Positions 8,162 to 15,497 of a DNA stretch of 64,000 nt are shown here, piece by piece. Positions within the stretch are counted from its first letter, which is position 1. Each line of letters opens with the position of its first letter. Source of the stretch: Palsa-504 sp963808315 (GTDB taxonomy: Bacteria > Actinomycetota > Actinomycetes > Streptosporangiales > Streptosporangiaceae); assembly GCA_963808315.1 (NCBI GenBank), contig CAWEFK010000008.1, positions 1 to 64,000 of the forward strand, written 5' to 3'. The notes under the pieces are model-generated. The model worked only from the letters and a program-made list of their open reading frames with translations. It ran no database searches and was not told the origin of the DNA. The position numbers and the translations under genes were made by a program.

Positions 8162-9190
8162 TCAGGCGACGACGGCGACGTAGCGCCAGTCGAGGACATC
8201 GCGCGGCTTGGTCCCGTCGGTCCCGTCGGCCTGACCGGGCTCCCCCGGCGGCCTTTCCGCCCGGACCAGGGAGCGCAGGTGCACCAGGCTGCCACCAGGG
8301 ATCTCGTCGACCTGCTCGACTGAGACCGTGCTGCGCAGCGTGTCGCCTTCGTGCACCGGGCCGAGGTGGTCGCAGCCATGCCAGGCCGCTACGGTGACGA
8401 TGGAAGGCAGCGAGCGGACCGCCTGGGCCAGGGCCAGCCCTATGGCGTGTCCGCCGTAGACCAGGCGCTGGCCGCTCGCGGCGGCGGCGTCGTGGTGGAC
8501 CGCCGCCACGTTGAGCGTCAGCCGGGCCAGCTCGGTCGCGCCGGAGACCACGTCGCCGCCTGCCACCAGCCAGGACTGCCCCGGACGCAGCTCCGACCAG
8601 CGGGGTCCGCCCGCGTACCGGGCGAACCGGTCGAGCTGCCAGCCGTCGACGAGCGCCTTCATGCTGGCCGGCGTGGCCGGATGACCGACGGCGGCGAGGT
8701 CATCGGCATGCCCGGTCTGCCTGGTCTGGTCGCGCAGCGGCAGCATGGCGCAGCGCCAGAAGTTCAGCACCGGCCGCCGTTGCTGGTCCACGGTCGTGAT
8801 CCGCAGGACCGCCAGCCCGGTGGGTGCGCGGCCGTCCCGCGGCTGGTTCTGCCGCAGCGCCACCACCCGGGTGGAGGTCCGAAGCGTGTCGCCGAGCCGC
8901 GGGGCGCGGCGGAAGGCCAGCCCGCGGTAGAACAAGTTGGCCTTGACGTGCTGGGTGACCAGCGTCGACTGGCCGATAGCGACGTCCCAGACCAGGCCGG
9001 GAGGCGCCACAGGGCCACCACCGGTGACCTGATGGCACAGCTCATGGTCAAGGGCCAGCGCGAGCCGGTCCCCGGTGATGGCCTGATGCGCGGCGGCCAG
9101 CCCCGGCGTCAGCGTGAGACCGGGCGCACCGAACTCCTGGCCGACGGCCAGCTCGTCGAAGTAGGGGCCCTCGACGGCCGGAGACTGCAT
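8162..9190 (-). CDS. Two-domain MaoC-like (hot-dog fold) acyl dehydratase
   Basis: 342 residues with two hot-dog halves. The N-terminal half begins YFDELAVGQEFGAPGLTLTPG, the usual entry into a MaoC dehydratase domain, and contains the acyl-binding stretch AHQAITGDRLALALDHELC. The C-terminal half carries GATELARLTLNVAAVHHDAA and GGHAIGLALAQAVRSLPSI. Such tandem MaoC proteins hydrate 2-enoyl-CoA esters, although this N-terminal copy lacks a clean D-x4-H dyad. No partner beta-oxidation gene is immediately adjacent; a thioesterase lies 80 bp upstream on the same strand. Confidence 0.75.
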   Translation of the reverse strand: MQSPAVEGPYFDELAVGQEFGAPGLTLTPGLAAAHQAITGDRLALALDHELCHQVTGGGPVAPPGLVWDVAIGQSTLVTQHVKANLFYRGLAFRRAPRLGDTLRTSTRVVALRQNQPRDGRAPTGLAVLRITTVDQQRRPVLNFWRCAMLPLRDQTRQTGHADDLAAVGHPATPASMKALVDGWQLDRFARYAGGPRWSELRPGQSWLVAGGDVVSGATELARLTLNVAAVHHDAAAASGQRLVYGGHAIGLALAQAVRSLPSIVTVAAWHGCDHLGPVHEGDTLRSTVSVEQVDEIPGGSLVHLRSLVRAERPPGEPGQADGTDGTKPRDVLDWRYVAVVA

Positions 9191-9270
9191 CGATCACGCT
9201 CCCTGAACCGCAAGCCTTCGGCGAAGCCTTCATAAATGTTAGACACAGGATTGATCGGCGACCAGTTGAG

Positions 9271-9660
9271 CTACTTGGCCAGGGCGGCGCGGAGCTTCGG
9301 CGGTAGGGGCTGCTTGCCCGAGCCGTCCGTGCCCACCAGCACGTAGACGATGCGGGCCGTCGAGCGCAGCTGCGATCCGGCCCGCACGGAGAAGGACAGC
9401 GTGAAACTGGTCGACCCTATCTTCTCGGTGACCACGTCGATCAGCACCGATTCCCCGTAGCGGACGCCGGCCCGCCAGTCGGCTTCGGCATGAACAAGGT
9501 GGACGTCCAGGCCGTCGGCGATCAGCTCCTGGTAGGGATACCCGGCGTCGCCGAGAAACTGGCTCATGGCGTCGTCGAACCAGGCGAAGTACCACATGTT
9601 GAACACGACGCCCTGCTGGTCGAACTGGAAGTACGACGGGTAAACCGGTATGGCCGCCAC
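9271..9660 (-). CDS. Acyl-CoA thioesterase, 4HBT hot-dog family
   Basis: 129 residues, typical length. IPVYPSYFQFDQQGVVFNMWYFAWFDDAM matches the 4-hydroxybenzoyl-CoA thioesterase/YbgC start, with Asp in FQFDQQGVV at the catalytic position of the family (Y-x2-D-x2-G-V-V-x-N). The rest (VLIDVVTEKIGSTSFTLSFSV) is the central sheet. A GTG at 9660 is the natural start because it begins two residues before the first beta strand. It probably releases free acids from aryl- or acyl-CoA esters in the cytoplasm; the substrate is not determinable. It lies upstream of, and may be cotranscribed with, the MaoC protein gene. Confidence 0.85.
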   Translation of the reverse strand: MAAIPVYPSYFQFDQQGVVFNMWYFAWFDDAMSQFLGDAGYPYQELIADGLDVHLVHAEADWRAGVRYGESVLIDVVTEKIGSTSFTLSFSVRAGSQLRSTARIVYVLVGTDGSGKQPLPPKLRAALAK

Positions 9661-9876
9661 GGGCAGGACCTTCCGTTCGGGCCGGGCACGAACGCCGGTC
9701 CGTTCGGTCCCTGTCTGCTCTTGTCACTCAAGACTTTCTCACTTAAGTTATCGCAGGCGAGGTTGCCGTCACCGGCCACTGGGGTCCGGGCTCGCGTACG
9801 ACGGCGCGAAGATCGTCGCCTACCGGTGGGAGCCTGACAACGGCGAGCCGCGAGCCCCGGTCCGCCCCGGCCTCGC

Positions 9877-11259
9877 TTATCCCTTGCCCGGATTGAACAG
9901 CTCGAGCGGGTCAAGCGCGCGGCGGATCGCGGACTGCATGGCCAGGGAGCCCGGGTCGAGTTCCCTGCGCATGCCGTCCCGCTTGAGGATCCCGACGCCA
10001 TGTTCGCCGGTGACGGTGCCGCCCAGGGCGATCGCCGCGTCCAGGAGCTGCTCGAACGCGGCCTGGGCCGCGAGGCGGGCCGCCGCGTCGCCGGGCGGGG
10101 TGATGATCAGCGGGTGCAGGTTCCCGTCTCCGGCGTGGGCGATGGTCGCGATGTGCACGCCGTACCGGGCCGCGATCACGCCGATCTGCGTCAGCATCGC
10201 GGGGACCTGGGACCGCGGCACGCACACATCCTCGGTAAGCACCGGCCCGAGCCGCTCAAGGGCCGGGTAGGCCAGCAGCCGGGCCTCGAACAACGCCTCG
10301 GCCTCGGTGTCATCGGTCGACTGCTCTACCCAGAGCGCGCCCGCATCGGTCATCGCCGCGGCGATCGCGGCCGCCTCGGCCACGCCGGAGTCCCCGGGCG
10401 TGTCCACCCGGGCCAGCAGCAGCGCCGCCGCGTCCGTGCCGACGCCCAGGTGCTTCCAGTCCTCCACCGCCTGCAGGCAGAACCGGTCAAGCAGCTCGAG
10501 CACCGCCGGGGTCAGCCCGCGCCGGGTGATCTGCGCGACGGCCTGGCCGGAGGCGACCAGCTCGCCGAACGCTCCGACCACCGTGTGCGGGGTCCCGGCC
10601 CGCGCGGGCCGCAGCCGCAGGGTCACCTCGGTCACCACGCCGAGGGTGCCCTCGGAGCCGACGAACAGGCCCACCAGGTCCAGGCCGGCCACCCCCTTGG
10701 TGGTGCGCCGCCCCAGCCGCACCGCGTCACCGTAGGCGACGGGGCCGCCCACGACGGCGCGCAGGCCCAGCACGTAATCGCGGGTGACGCCGTACTTCAG
10801 GCAGCACAGGCCGCCGGCGTTGGTCGCCACGTTGCCGCCGATGGTGGACCACGGGGCGCTGGCCGGGTCCGGCGGGTACCACAGGCCGTGTTCGGCGACG
10901 GCGGCCTTGACGTCGTTGTTCACCGCGCCCGGCTGCACGACGCAGACCAGGTTGTCCGGATCGATGGCCAGGACCTGGTTCATCCGCGACACGTCAAGGA
11001 CGACGCCGCCGCTGACCGCGTTGGCGCCGCCGGACAAGCCGGTGCCCGCGCCCCGCGGCACCACGGGAACCCCCAGCTCGGCGCAGGTACGGACGACGTG
11101 CTGCACCTCGGCTTCGGAACGGGCCCGCACCCCGGCCAGCGCCTTCCCGGCCGGCGCCCACTCGGCCTCGTCGTGCGACATGGCCGCGAGCACGTCAGCG
11201 TCGACCACCAGACGATCGGCGGGCAATCCCCGGCTCAGCGCCTCCACCACGATCTCCAT
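9877..11259 (-). CDS. FAD-linked oxidase, GlcD / D-lactate dehydrogenase type
   Basis: 460 residues, unbroken. The FAD-binding_4 domain carries VVPRGAGTGLSGGANAVSGG and TIGGNVATNAGGLCCLKYG, and the C-terminal oxidase domain ends with VTGEHGVGILKRDGM and DPLELFNPGKG. This is the layout of glycolate oxidase subunit D and bacterial D-2-hydroxyacid dehydrogenases, which oxidise 2-hydroxyacids to 2-oxoacids and pass electrons to quinone or an Fe-S partner. No GlcE/GlcF partners lie next to it, so a stand-alone D-lactate or D-2-hydroxyacid dehydrogenase is more likely than a glycolate oxidase complex. Confidence 0.9.
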   Translation of the reverse strand: MEIVVEALSRGLPADRLVVDADVLAAMSHDEAEWAPAGKALAGVRARSEAEVQHVVRTCAELGVPVVPRGAGTGLSGGANAVSGGVVLDVSRMNQVLAIDPDNLVCVVQPGAVNNDVKAAVAEHGLWYPPDPASAPWSTIGGNVATNAGGLCCLKYGVTRDYVLGLRAVVGGPVAYGDAVRLGRRTTKGVAGLDLVGLFVGSEGTLGVVTEVTLRLRPARAGTPHTVVGAFGELVASGQAVAQITRRGLTPAVLELLDRFCLQAVEDWKHLGVGTDAAALLLARVDTPGDSGVAEAAAIAAAMTDAGALWVEQSTDDTEAEALFEARLLAYPALERLGPVLTEDVCVPRSQVPAMLTQIGVIAARYGVHIATIAHAGDGNLHPLIITPPGDAAARLAAQAAFEQLLDAAIALGGTVTGEHGVGILKRDGMRRELDPGSLAMQSAIRRALDPLELFNPGKG

Positions 11260-11284
11260 ACCAAAACCCTATCCAGGCCGGAAC

Positions 11285-12241
11285 CTAGGTGATCCGGGCC
11301 TCCAGCAGGTGGTCCAGGGCCGCGGCCGCATCCAGCGGGTCCGCGAGCGCGGCCCAGCGCGCGCCGGTCAGGTCCGCCAGCTGAGCGGCCTGCTCGTGAT
11401 CGTCCGCCGGGGCCAAGATGATCAGCTCCGGCAGGGTCCTGGCCACCTCCAGGGTGTCGTCGTCATCGGTGCTGCGGCAATCGGACAGCAAGATGACGAC
11501 CCGGCGCCTGGCCCTGGCCTGCACCAGCTGCTCCCGCGCGGCGGTCAGCGCGGCCGGCAGCCGGGTGACCCCGTGCCCGCGCAGCCGCAGCAGCCGCCCG
11601 GCCACCACCGCGGGCATGATCTCGCTGGTCAGCGGCCGGATGATATCGACGGACGCGGCGAAGGACAAGACGGCGTGCTCCTGCGGGGCCCGCAGCGCGC
11701 ACGCGGCGGCCACCGTCGCCGCCGCCGCCAGTCTCGCCCCGCTCATCGAGCCCGACTGGTCGATCACCACCGCGAAGGCCGTGTGCGCCCGGGCCCAGTG
11801 CACGGTGGTCAGGTCGTCGAGCGCGACCGGCCGGGCCTGCGCCCGGGCCGCCGAGACGCCCTCGATCGAGGCGTCGATGTCCAGGTCGCCGTCGGCGGCG
11901 CCGCGGACAAGCCGTAGCCGGGAGATCCCGTTCATCGACACGCGCCCGGCCCGGGCCCGCTCGAGCACGATGGCCGAGCCGAGCCTGATCGCGGCGGCGC
12001 GCAGCCGCTCGTCGGTGGCGTTGGTCATGGCGGCGAGCAGTTCGAACGCCGCCGGGTCCTGCGCCAGGGCCCGGCTCATCGCCTGCTCGTCCAGCACCCC
12101 GACCTCGGGGCTGATCTCGGCGAAGCGGGCATGGCGGGCGAGCTCGCGCCGCCCTACCGTCTTGCCGTCCGGCCGGCCCGACTTCGGCTGGCGACTACGG
12201 GACTGCCCGCCTGCTGCTGGGGCGGCGGGCGGGCTCGTCAT
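11285..12241 (-). CDS. VWA-domain (CoxE-like) protein
   Basis: 318 residues counted from ATG 12241, which overlaps the stop of the MoxR gene (ATGA). The N-terminal part is Pro/Gly-rich and then helical. The VWA domain begins at FAVVIDQSGSMSGARL, with the metal-ion-dependent adhesion site D-x-S-x-S intact (DQSGS), and contains the later VVILLSDCRSTDDDD strand. MoxR ATPases and VWA proteins act together as chaperones or metal-insertion machines in other systems. This pair has no Mo-hydroxylase or methanol dehydrogenase neighbour, so its client is unknown. Confidence 0.85.
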   Translation of the reverse strand: MTSPPAAPAAGGQSRSRQPKSGRPDGKTVGRRELARHARFAEISPEVGVLDEQAMSRALAQDPAAFELLAAMTNATDERLRAAAIRLGSAIVLERARAGRVSMNGISRLRLVRGAADGDLDIDASIEGVSAARAQARPVALDDLTTVHWARAHTAFAVVIDQSGSMSGARLAAAATVAAACALRAPQEHAVLSFAASVDIIRPLTSEIMPAVVAGRLLRLRGHGVTRLPAALTAAREQLVQARARRRVVILLSDCRSTDDDDTLEVARTLPELIILAPADDHEQAAQLADLTGARWAALADPLDAAAALDHLLEARIT

Positions 12242-13119
12242 TCCCCCGGGCGGTCGCCTCCCGGCGGGTCGTCCCTGGCGGTCCGGATACGGCGGAAGAT
12301 CTCCTCGATGACCTGGTCGGCCGAGCGGCGGCACGACTCGTGCAACCGCACCCGCCCGGACAAGGTGGTCAGGGCCGCGTCCAGCCCCACCTGCCAGTCA
12401 TCGGCCGGGAGTACACGGAGCTCGGCCAGCTCGGGCACCAGCCGGGCGTAGTCGATGGCCCCCCGCACCGAGGCCCCGGAGCGGAGATCAGGATGGTCAC
12501 GGGTGGCGCGGGCCAGTTCCACCGCCTCGGTGACCAGGGTCTGCTTGGCGGCCTCCGCGGCGAGCTTGACGATCTGGCACTCGTGGGCGGCGTCCTGGTA
12601 GCCGACTGATATCCGGCAGGTCCGGTCGTACAGCGCCATGGAAAGCCGCGAGGTCCCGACCGAGTCGTACGGATTCATCGCGGCCACCAGCCGGAAGCTG
12701 GTGTCCGCGGTCACCCGCCCCAGCCGCGGCACGTTGATCTCGCCCTCGGACATGACCGTGAGCAAGACGTTGATCGTTTCCTCGGGAACCCGGTTGAGCT
12801 CCTCGACGTACAGCAGGCCGCCGTCGCGCATGGCCCGCACCAGCGGCCCGTCGGAGAAGTTCTCCGGCCGGTAGCCCTGTTCCAGCACCAGGGCCGGGTC
12901 GAACGACCCGATCAGGCGGGCCGGGGTCAGCTCGGCGCTACCCTCGACCAGGACGAACTCGGTGTGCCTGGATCGCGCGACCTGCCGGAGCAAGGTGGAC
13001 TTACCCGTGCCCGGCGGTCCTTCGAGCAGGATGTGGGCGCCAGACGCGAGCGCTGCTCGCACCAGCTCGAGCTCGCGCTGGCGCCCGACAACCTGCTTGG
13101 ACATGGGGTCAGTAGTCAA
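12238..13119 (-). CDS. MoxR-family AAA+ ATPase
   Basis: 293 residues, the usual length. Walker A is EGPPGTGKSTLL, Walker B is GGLLYVEELNRVPEE, and the sensor 1 region is FRLVAAMNPYDSVGTSRLS. These features are diagnostic of MoxR/CoxD-type AAA+ ATPases, in which the hexamer remodels a client with help from a VWA protein. It is translationally coupled (4-bp overlap) to the VWA gene, so the two products probably work as a complex in the cytoplasm. Confidence 0.9.
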   Translation of the reverse strand: MTTDPMSKQVVGRQRELELVRAALASGAHILLEGPPGTGKSTLLRQVARSRHTEFVLVEGSAELTPARLIGSFDPALVLEQGYRPENFSDGPLVRAMRDGGLLYVEELNRVPEETINVLLTVMSEGEINVPRLGRVTADTSFRLVAAMNPYDSVGTSRLSMALYDRTCRISVGYQDAAHECQIVKLAAEAAKQTLVTEAVELARATRDHPDLRSGASVRGAIDYARLVPELAELRVLPADDWQVGLDAALTTLSGRVRLHESCRRSADQVIEEIFRRIRTARDDPPGGDRPGE

Positions 13120-13137
13120 GGGGACGAAGGGGCCCGG

Positions 13138-14251
13138 TCAGTGCTCGTGGATGACGACGCCGCGGACGTTCTTGCCCGCGAGGAGGTCGTCATAGCCCTC
13201 GTTGACCTCGTCCAGGGTGTAGGTGCGGGTGATGATCTCATCCAGCTTGAGATCGCCCGACTGGTACAGCCCGAGGATCTTCGGGATGTCGACGGTGGGG
13301 TTGCAGTCGCCGAACAGGCTGCCCTTCACGGTCTTGCGGTACAGGGTCAAGATGGTGCCTGGCAGCTGGATGGTCGGTGCCATCACCTTGTTCAGCCCGG
13401 TCAGCACGACCACGCCGCCCTTGCCGACCGCGTTGAACCCGGCCGAGACGACCTCGGCGTCCATCAGGCCGACGGTGAGGATGGCCGAGTCGGCGCCCTG
13501 CCCCCTGGTCATCTCGGTGATCGCTTCCTGCGCTTCTTCGGCGGTGGCGAACGCGTGCGTGGCGCCGAGTTCCATCGCCTTCTCCCGCTTGTTCTCCAGC
13601 GGGTCGATGGCGATGACGTTCTTGGCGCCGGCGTAGCGGGCGCCCTGCACCGCGTTGATGCCGATGCCGCCGACACCGTAAACCGCGACCGTGTCGCCGG
13701 GGGCGACGTTCGCGGTGTTCACCGCGGAGCCCCATCCGGTCGGCACGCCACAGCCGACGAGCACCGCCTTGTCCAGCGGCAGGTCGTCGTCGACCTTGAT
13801 GGCCGAGGTCTGGCTGATCACGCCGTACTGGCTGAAGGTCCCGATCATGCACATCGCCCCGTACTGGCCGCGGGGCCCGGTGATGGGGAAGCGCTCGCCG
13901 GGGAGGTAACCCTCCAAGATGGTGGCGCCCATGTCGCAGATGGACTGCCTGGCCGGTGGCGCAGTAGCGGCACACGCCGCAGTTCGGGATGAAGGAGCAC
14001 ACCACGTGATCGCCGACGGCCACCCGGGTCACGCCCGGCCCGACCTCCTCGATGATCCCGGCCCCTTCGTGGCCGAGCACCATCGGCAACCGCGCCTCCA
14101 GGTCGCCGTGGGCGACGTGGATGTCGGAATGGCACAGGCCCGCGTGGGTGTAGCGGATAAGGACCTCGCCCTCCCGCGGCCCGTCCAGGTCGAGCTCCTC
14201 GATCTCGATGCGCTTACCCGGCTCGTAGACAACAGCGGCCCTGGTCTTCAT
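13138..14251 (-). CDS. NDMA-type zinc-dependent alcohol dehydrogenase, one frame break
   Basis: About 370 residues after bridging one break. The N-terminal GroES-like domain has MKTRAAVVYEPGKRIEIEEL, catalytic zinc ligands in AGLCHSDIHVAHGD and GHEGAGIIEEVGPG, and the structural-zinc loop starting CGVCRYCATGQ. The frame changes near 13935 inside this zinc loop and resumes at MGATILEGYLPGERFPI. The NAD-binding domain (VAVYGVGGIGINAVQGARY) and C-terminus (NVRGVVIHEH) are normal. This is the NDMA-dependent alcohol dehydrogenase family common in actinobacteria, whose members hold NAD tightly and often use mycofactocin; no mycofactocin genes are present here. The break removes cysteine spacing, so the gene is either mis-sequenced or inactive. 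Confidence 0.85.
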
Positions 14252-14343
14252 CGACGCTCCTTAGGATGTGGGTACAGTCCTGTAGTCTGCCCCGAGCCTA
14301 GCCCGGTCGAATGTCTAGATCTGGGACTGGGTCCCAGATCACG

Positions 14344-14580
14344 TCATATTTGCCGGGCGTGCCTGATGTCGTGCGGGGGCTCGTAGAACGTCGTGTCCCA
14401 GAACTGCTCGTGACAGGTCTCGCAGGACACCCACACATGGCCCATGCCACGGCCGAGTTCGGCCCTTTCCCTGGCCGCCGCGCAGACGCAGGGCTGCCAG
14501 CTGACCCTGGCCATGCCGGGCCACAGCCGGTGACCGAACGGGCAGAATTCTGGCTTATGTTCGAAAATAGACACTGACAC
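14344..14580 (-). CDS. Small Cys/His-rich protein (possible zinc ribbon)
   Basis: 78 residues from a GTG at 14580. Candidate metal ligands are C13 and H17 (CPFGH), C31 and C33 (CVC), and C53, C56 and H57 (CETCH), a pattern compatible with one or two zinc sites. It has no membrane segment. The codon pattern looks coding and the frame has no competing gene. It lies between the alcohol dehydrogenase and the shikimate-dehydrogenase-like gene on the same strand. I do not recognise a named family. Confidence 0.5.
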   Translation of the reverse strand: MSVSIFEHKPEFCPFGHRLWPGMARVSWQPCVCAAARERAELGRGMGHVWVSCETCHEQFWDTTFYEPPHDIRHARQI

Positions 14581-14662
14581 ACGCTGATCATGTCATGACG
14601 AAGGGCTCAGCGAGCGGCGGGGATCCGCTGCGCGTCCGTCACCCTGACAGGCTTGCCTGCCG

Positions 14663-15497
14663 TCAGCCCTTGATCGGCGAGACGGCGCGCAGCTCTTCCG
14701 CGTGTCGCGGTGCCGAATCCGAAGAACTCCAGGTAGGCCGGGATCTGCTCGAAGAGCATGTCGGTCCCGACCTGGATCCGGCAGCCCTTGTCCTTGGCGG
14801 CCTGCAGGAACGGCGTGATCTGCTGCTTCATCACGACTTCGCCGACGAACGTGTCCGGCGCGATCCGGTCGACGTCCATCGGCAGCGGGTCGCCGTCTTT
14901 CATGCCCAGGGGGGTGGCGTTGACGACGATGTCATAGCCCTCGGGGTCGCTGGAGCCGGTGTCGATCCTGATCTGCGGGTAGTGCTCGTCGATTCTGGCC
15001 GCGAGGGCCTCGGACGATTCCTTGTCCGGGTCGAACAGGCCGAGGGCCGCGACGCCCGCGGCGGCCAGCGACGCGGCGATGGCAGATCCGACTCCGCCGT
15101 TGCCGACGACAAGCGCTCGCTTGCCCGCCAGCGGGAAGCCCTTGCGTTCGACGCCGCGGACGAACCCCGCCCCGTCGAACTGGTCGCCGAGCAGCGTCCC
15201 GTCCTCGCGCAGCAGCACCGCGTTGGCGGCCCCGGCGATCTGCACGGTGGGCGTGACCTCGTCGACGAGCCGGGTGGTGGTGACCTTATGCGGCATGGTG
15301 ACCAGGGCACCGCGGATATTGGTCAGCTTGAACAGGTACTTGAAGAATTCCGGGTACTCCTCCGCCTTGACGCCCATCGGCACGACGACAGCGTCGATCC
15401 CGTTCTTCTCGAACCACGGGTTGTAAATGAGCGGCGACTTGAAGGCGTGGGTCGGATAGCCCACGTGGGCGATCAAGGTGGTCGTCCCGCTGATCAT
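14663..15497 (-). CDS. Quinate/shikimate dehydrogenase-like protein (AroE/YdiB family), 3' frame break
   Basis: About 278 residues. The substrate domain has VGYPTHAFKSPLIYNPWFE and the catalytic Lys in ALVTMPHKVTTT, then the dinucleotide site ALVVGNGGVGSAIAASLAAAG and VVNATPLGMKDGDPLPMD. The family catalyses NAD(P)-dependent interconversion of 3-dehydroshikimate or 3-dehydroquinate with shikimate or quinate. The PHK variant and sequence style are closer to YdiB-type or catabolic members than to biosynthetic AroE. As read, the frame continues to 14607 with an unlikely tail; shifting one base near 14703 gives PEELRAVSPIKG and a stop at 14663. The ATG overlaps the stop of the decarboxylase gene by 4 bp, so the two are cotranscribed. 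Confidence 0.8.
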
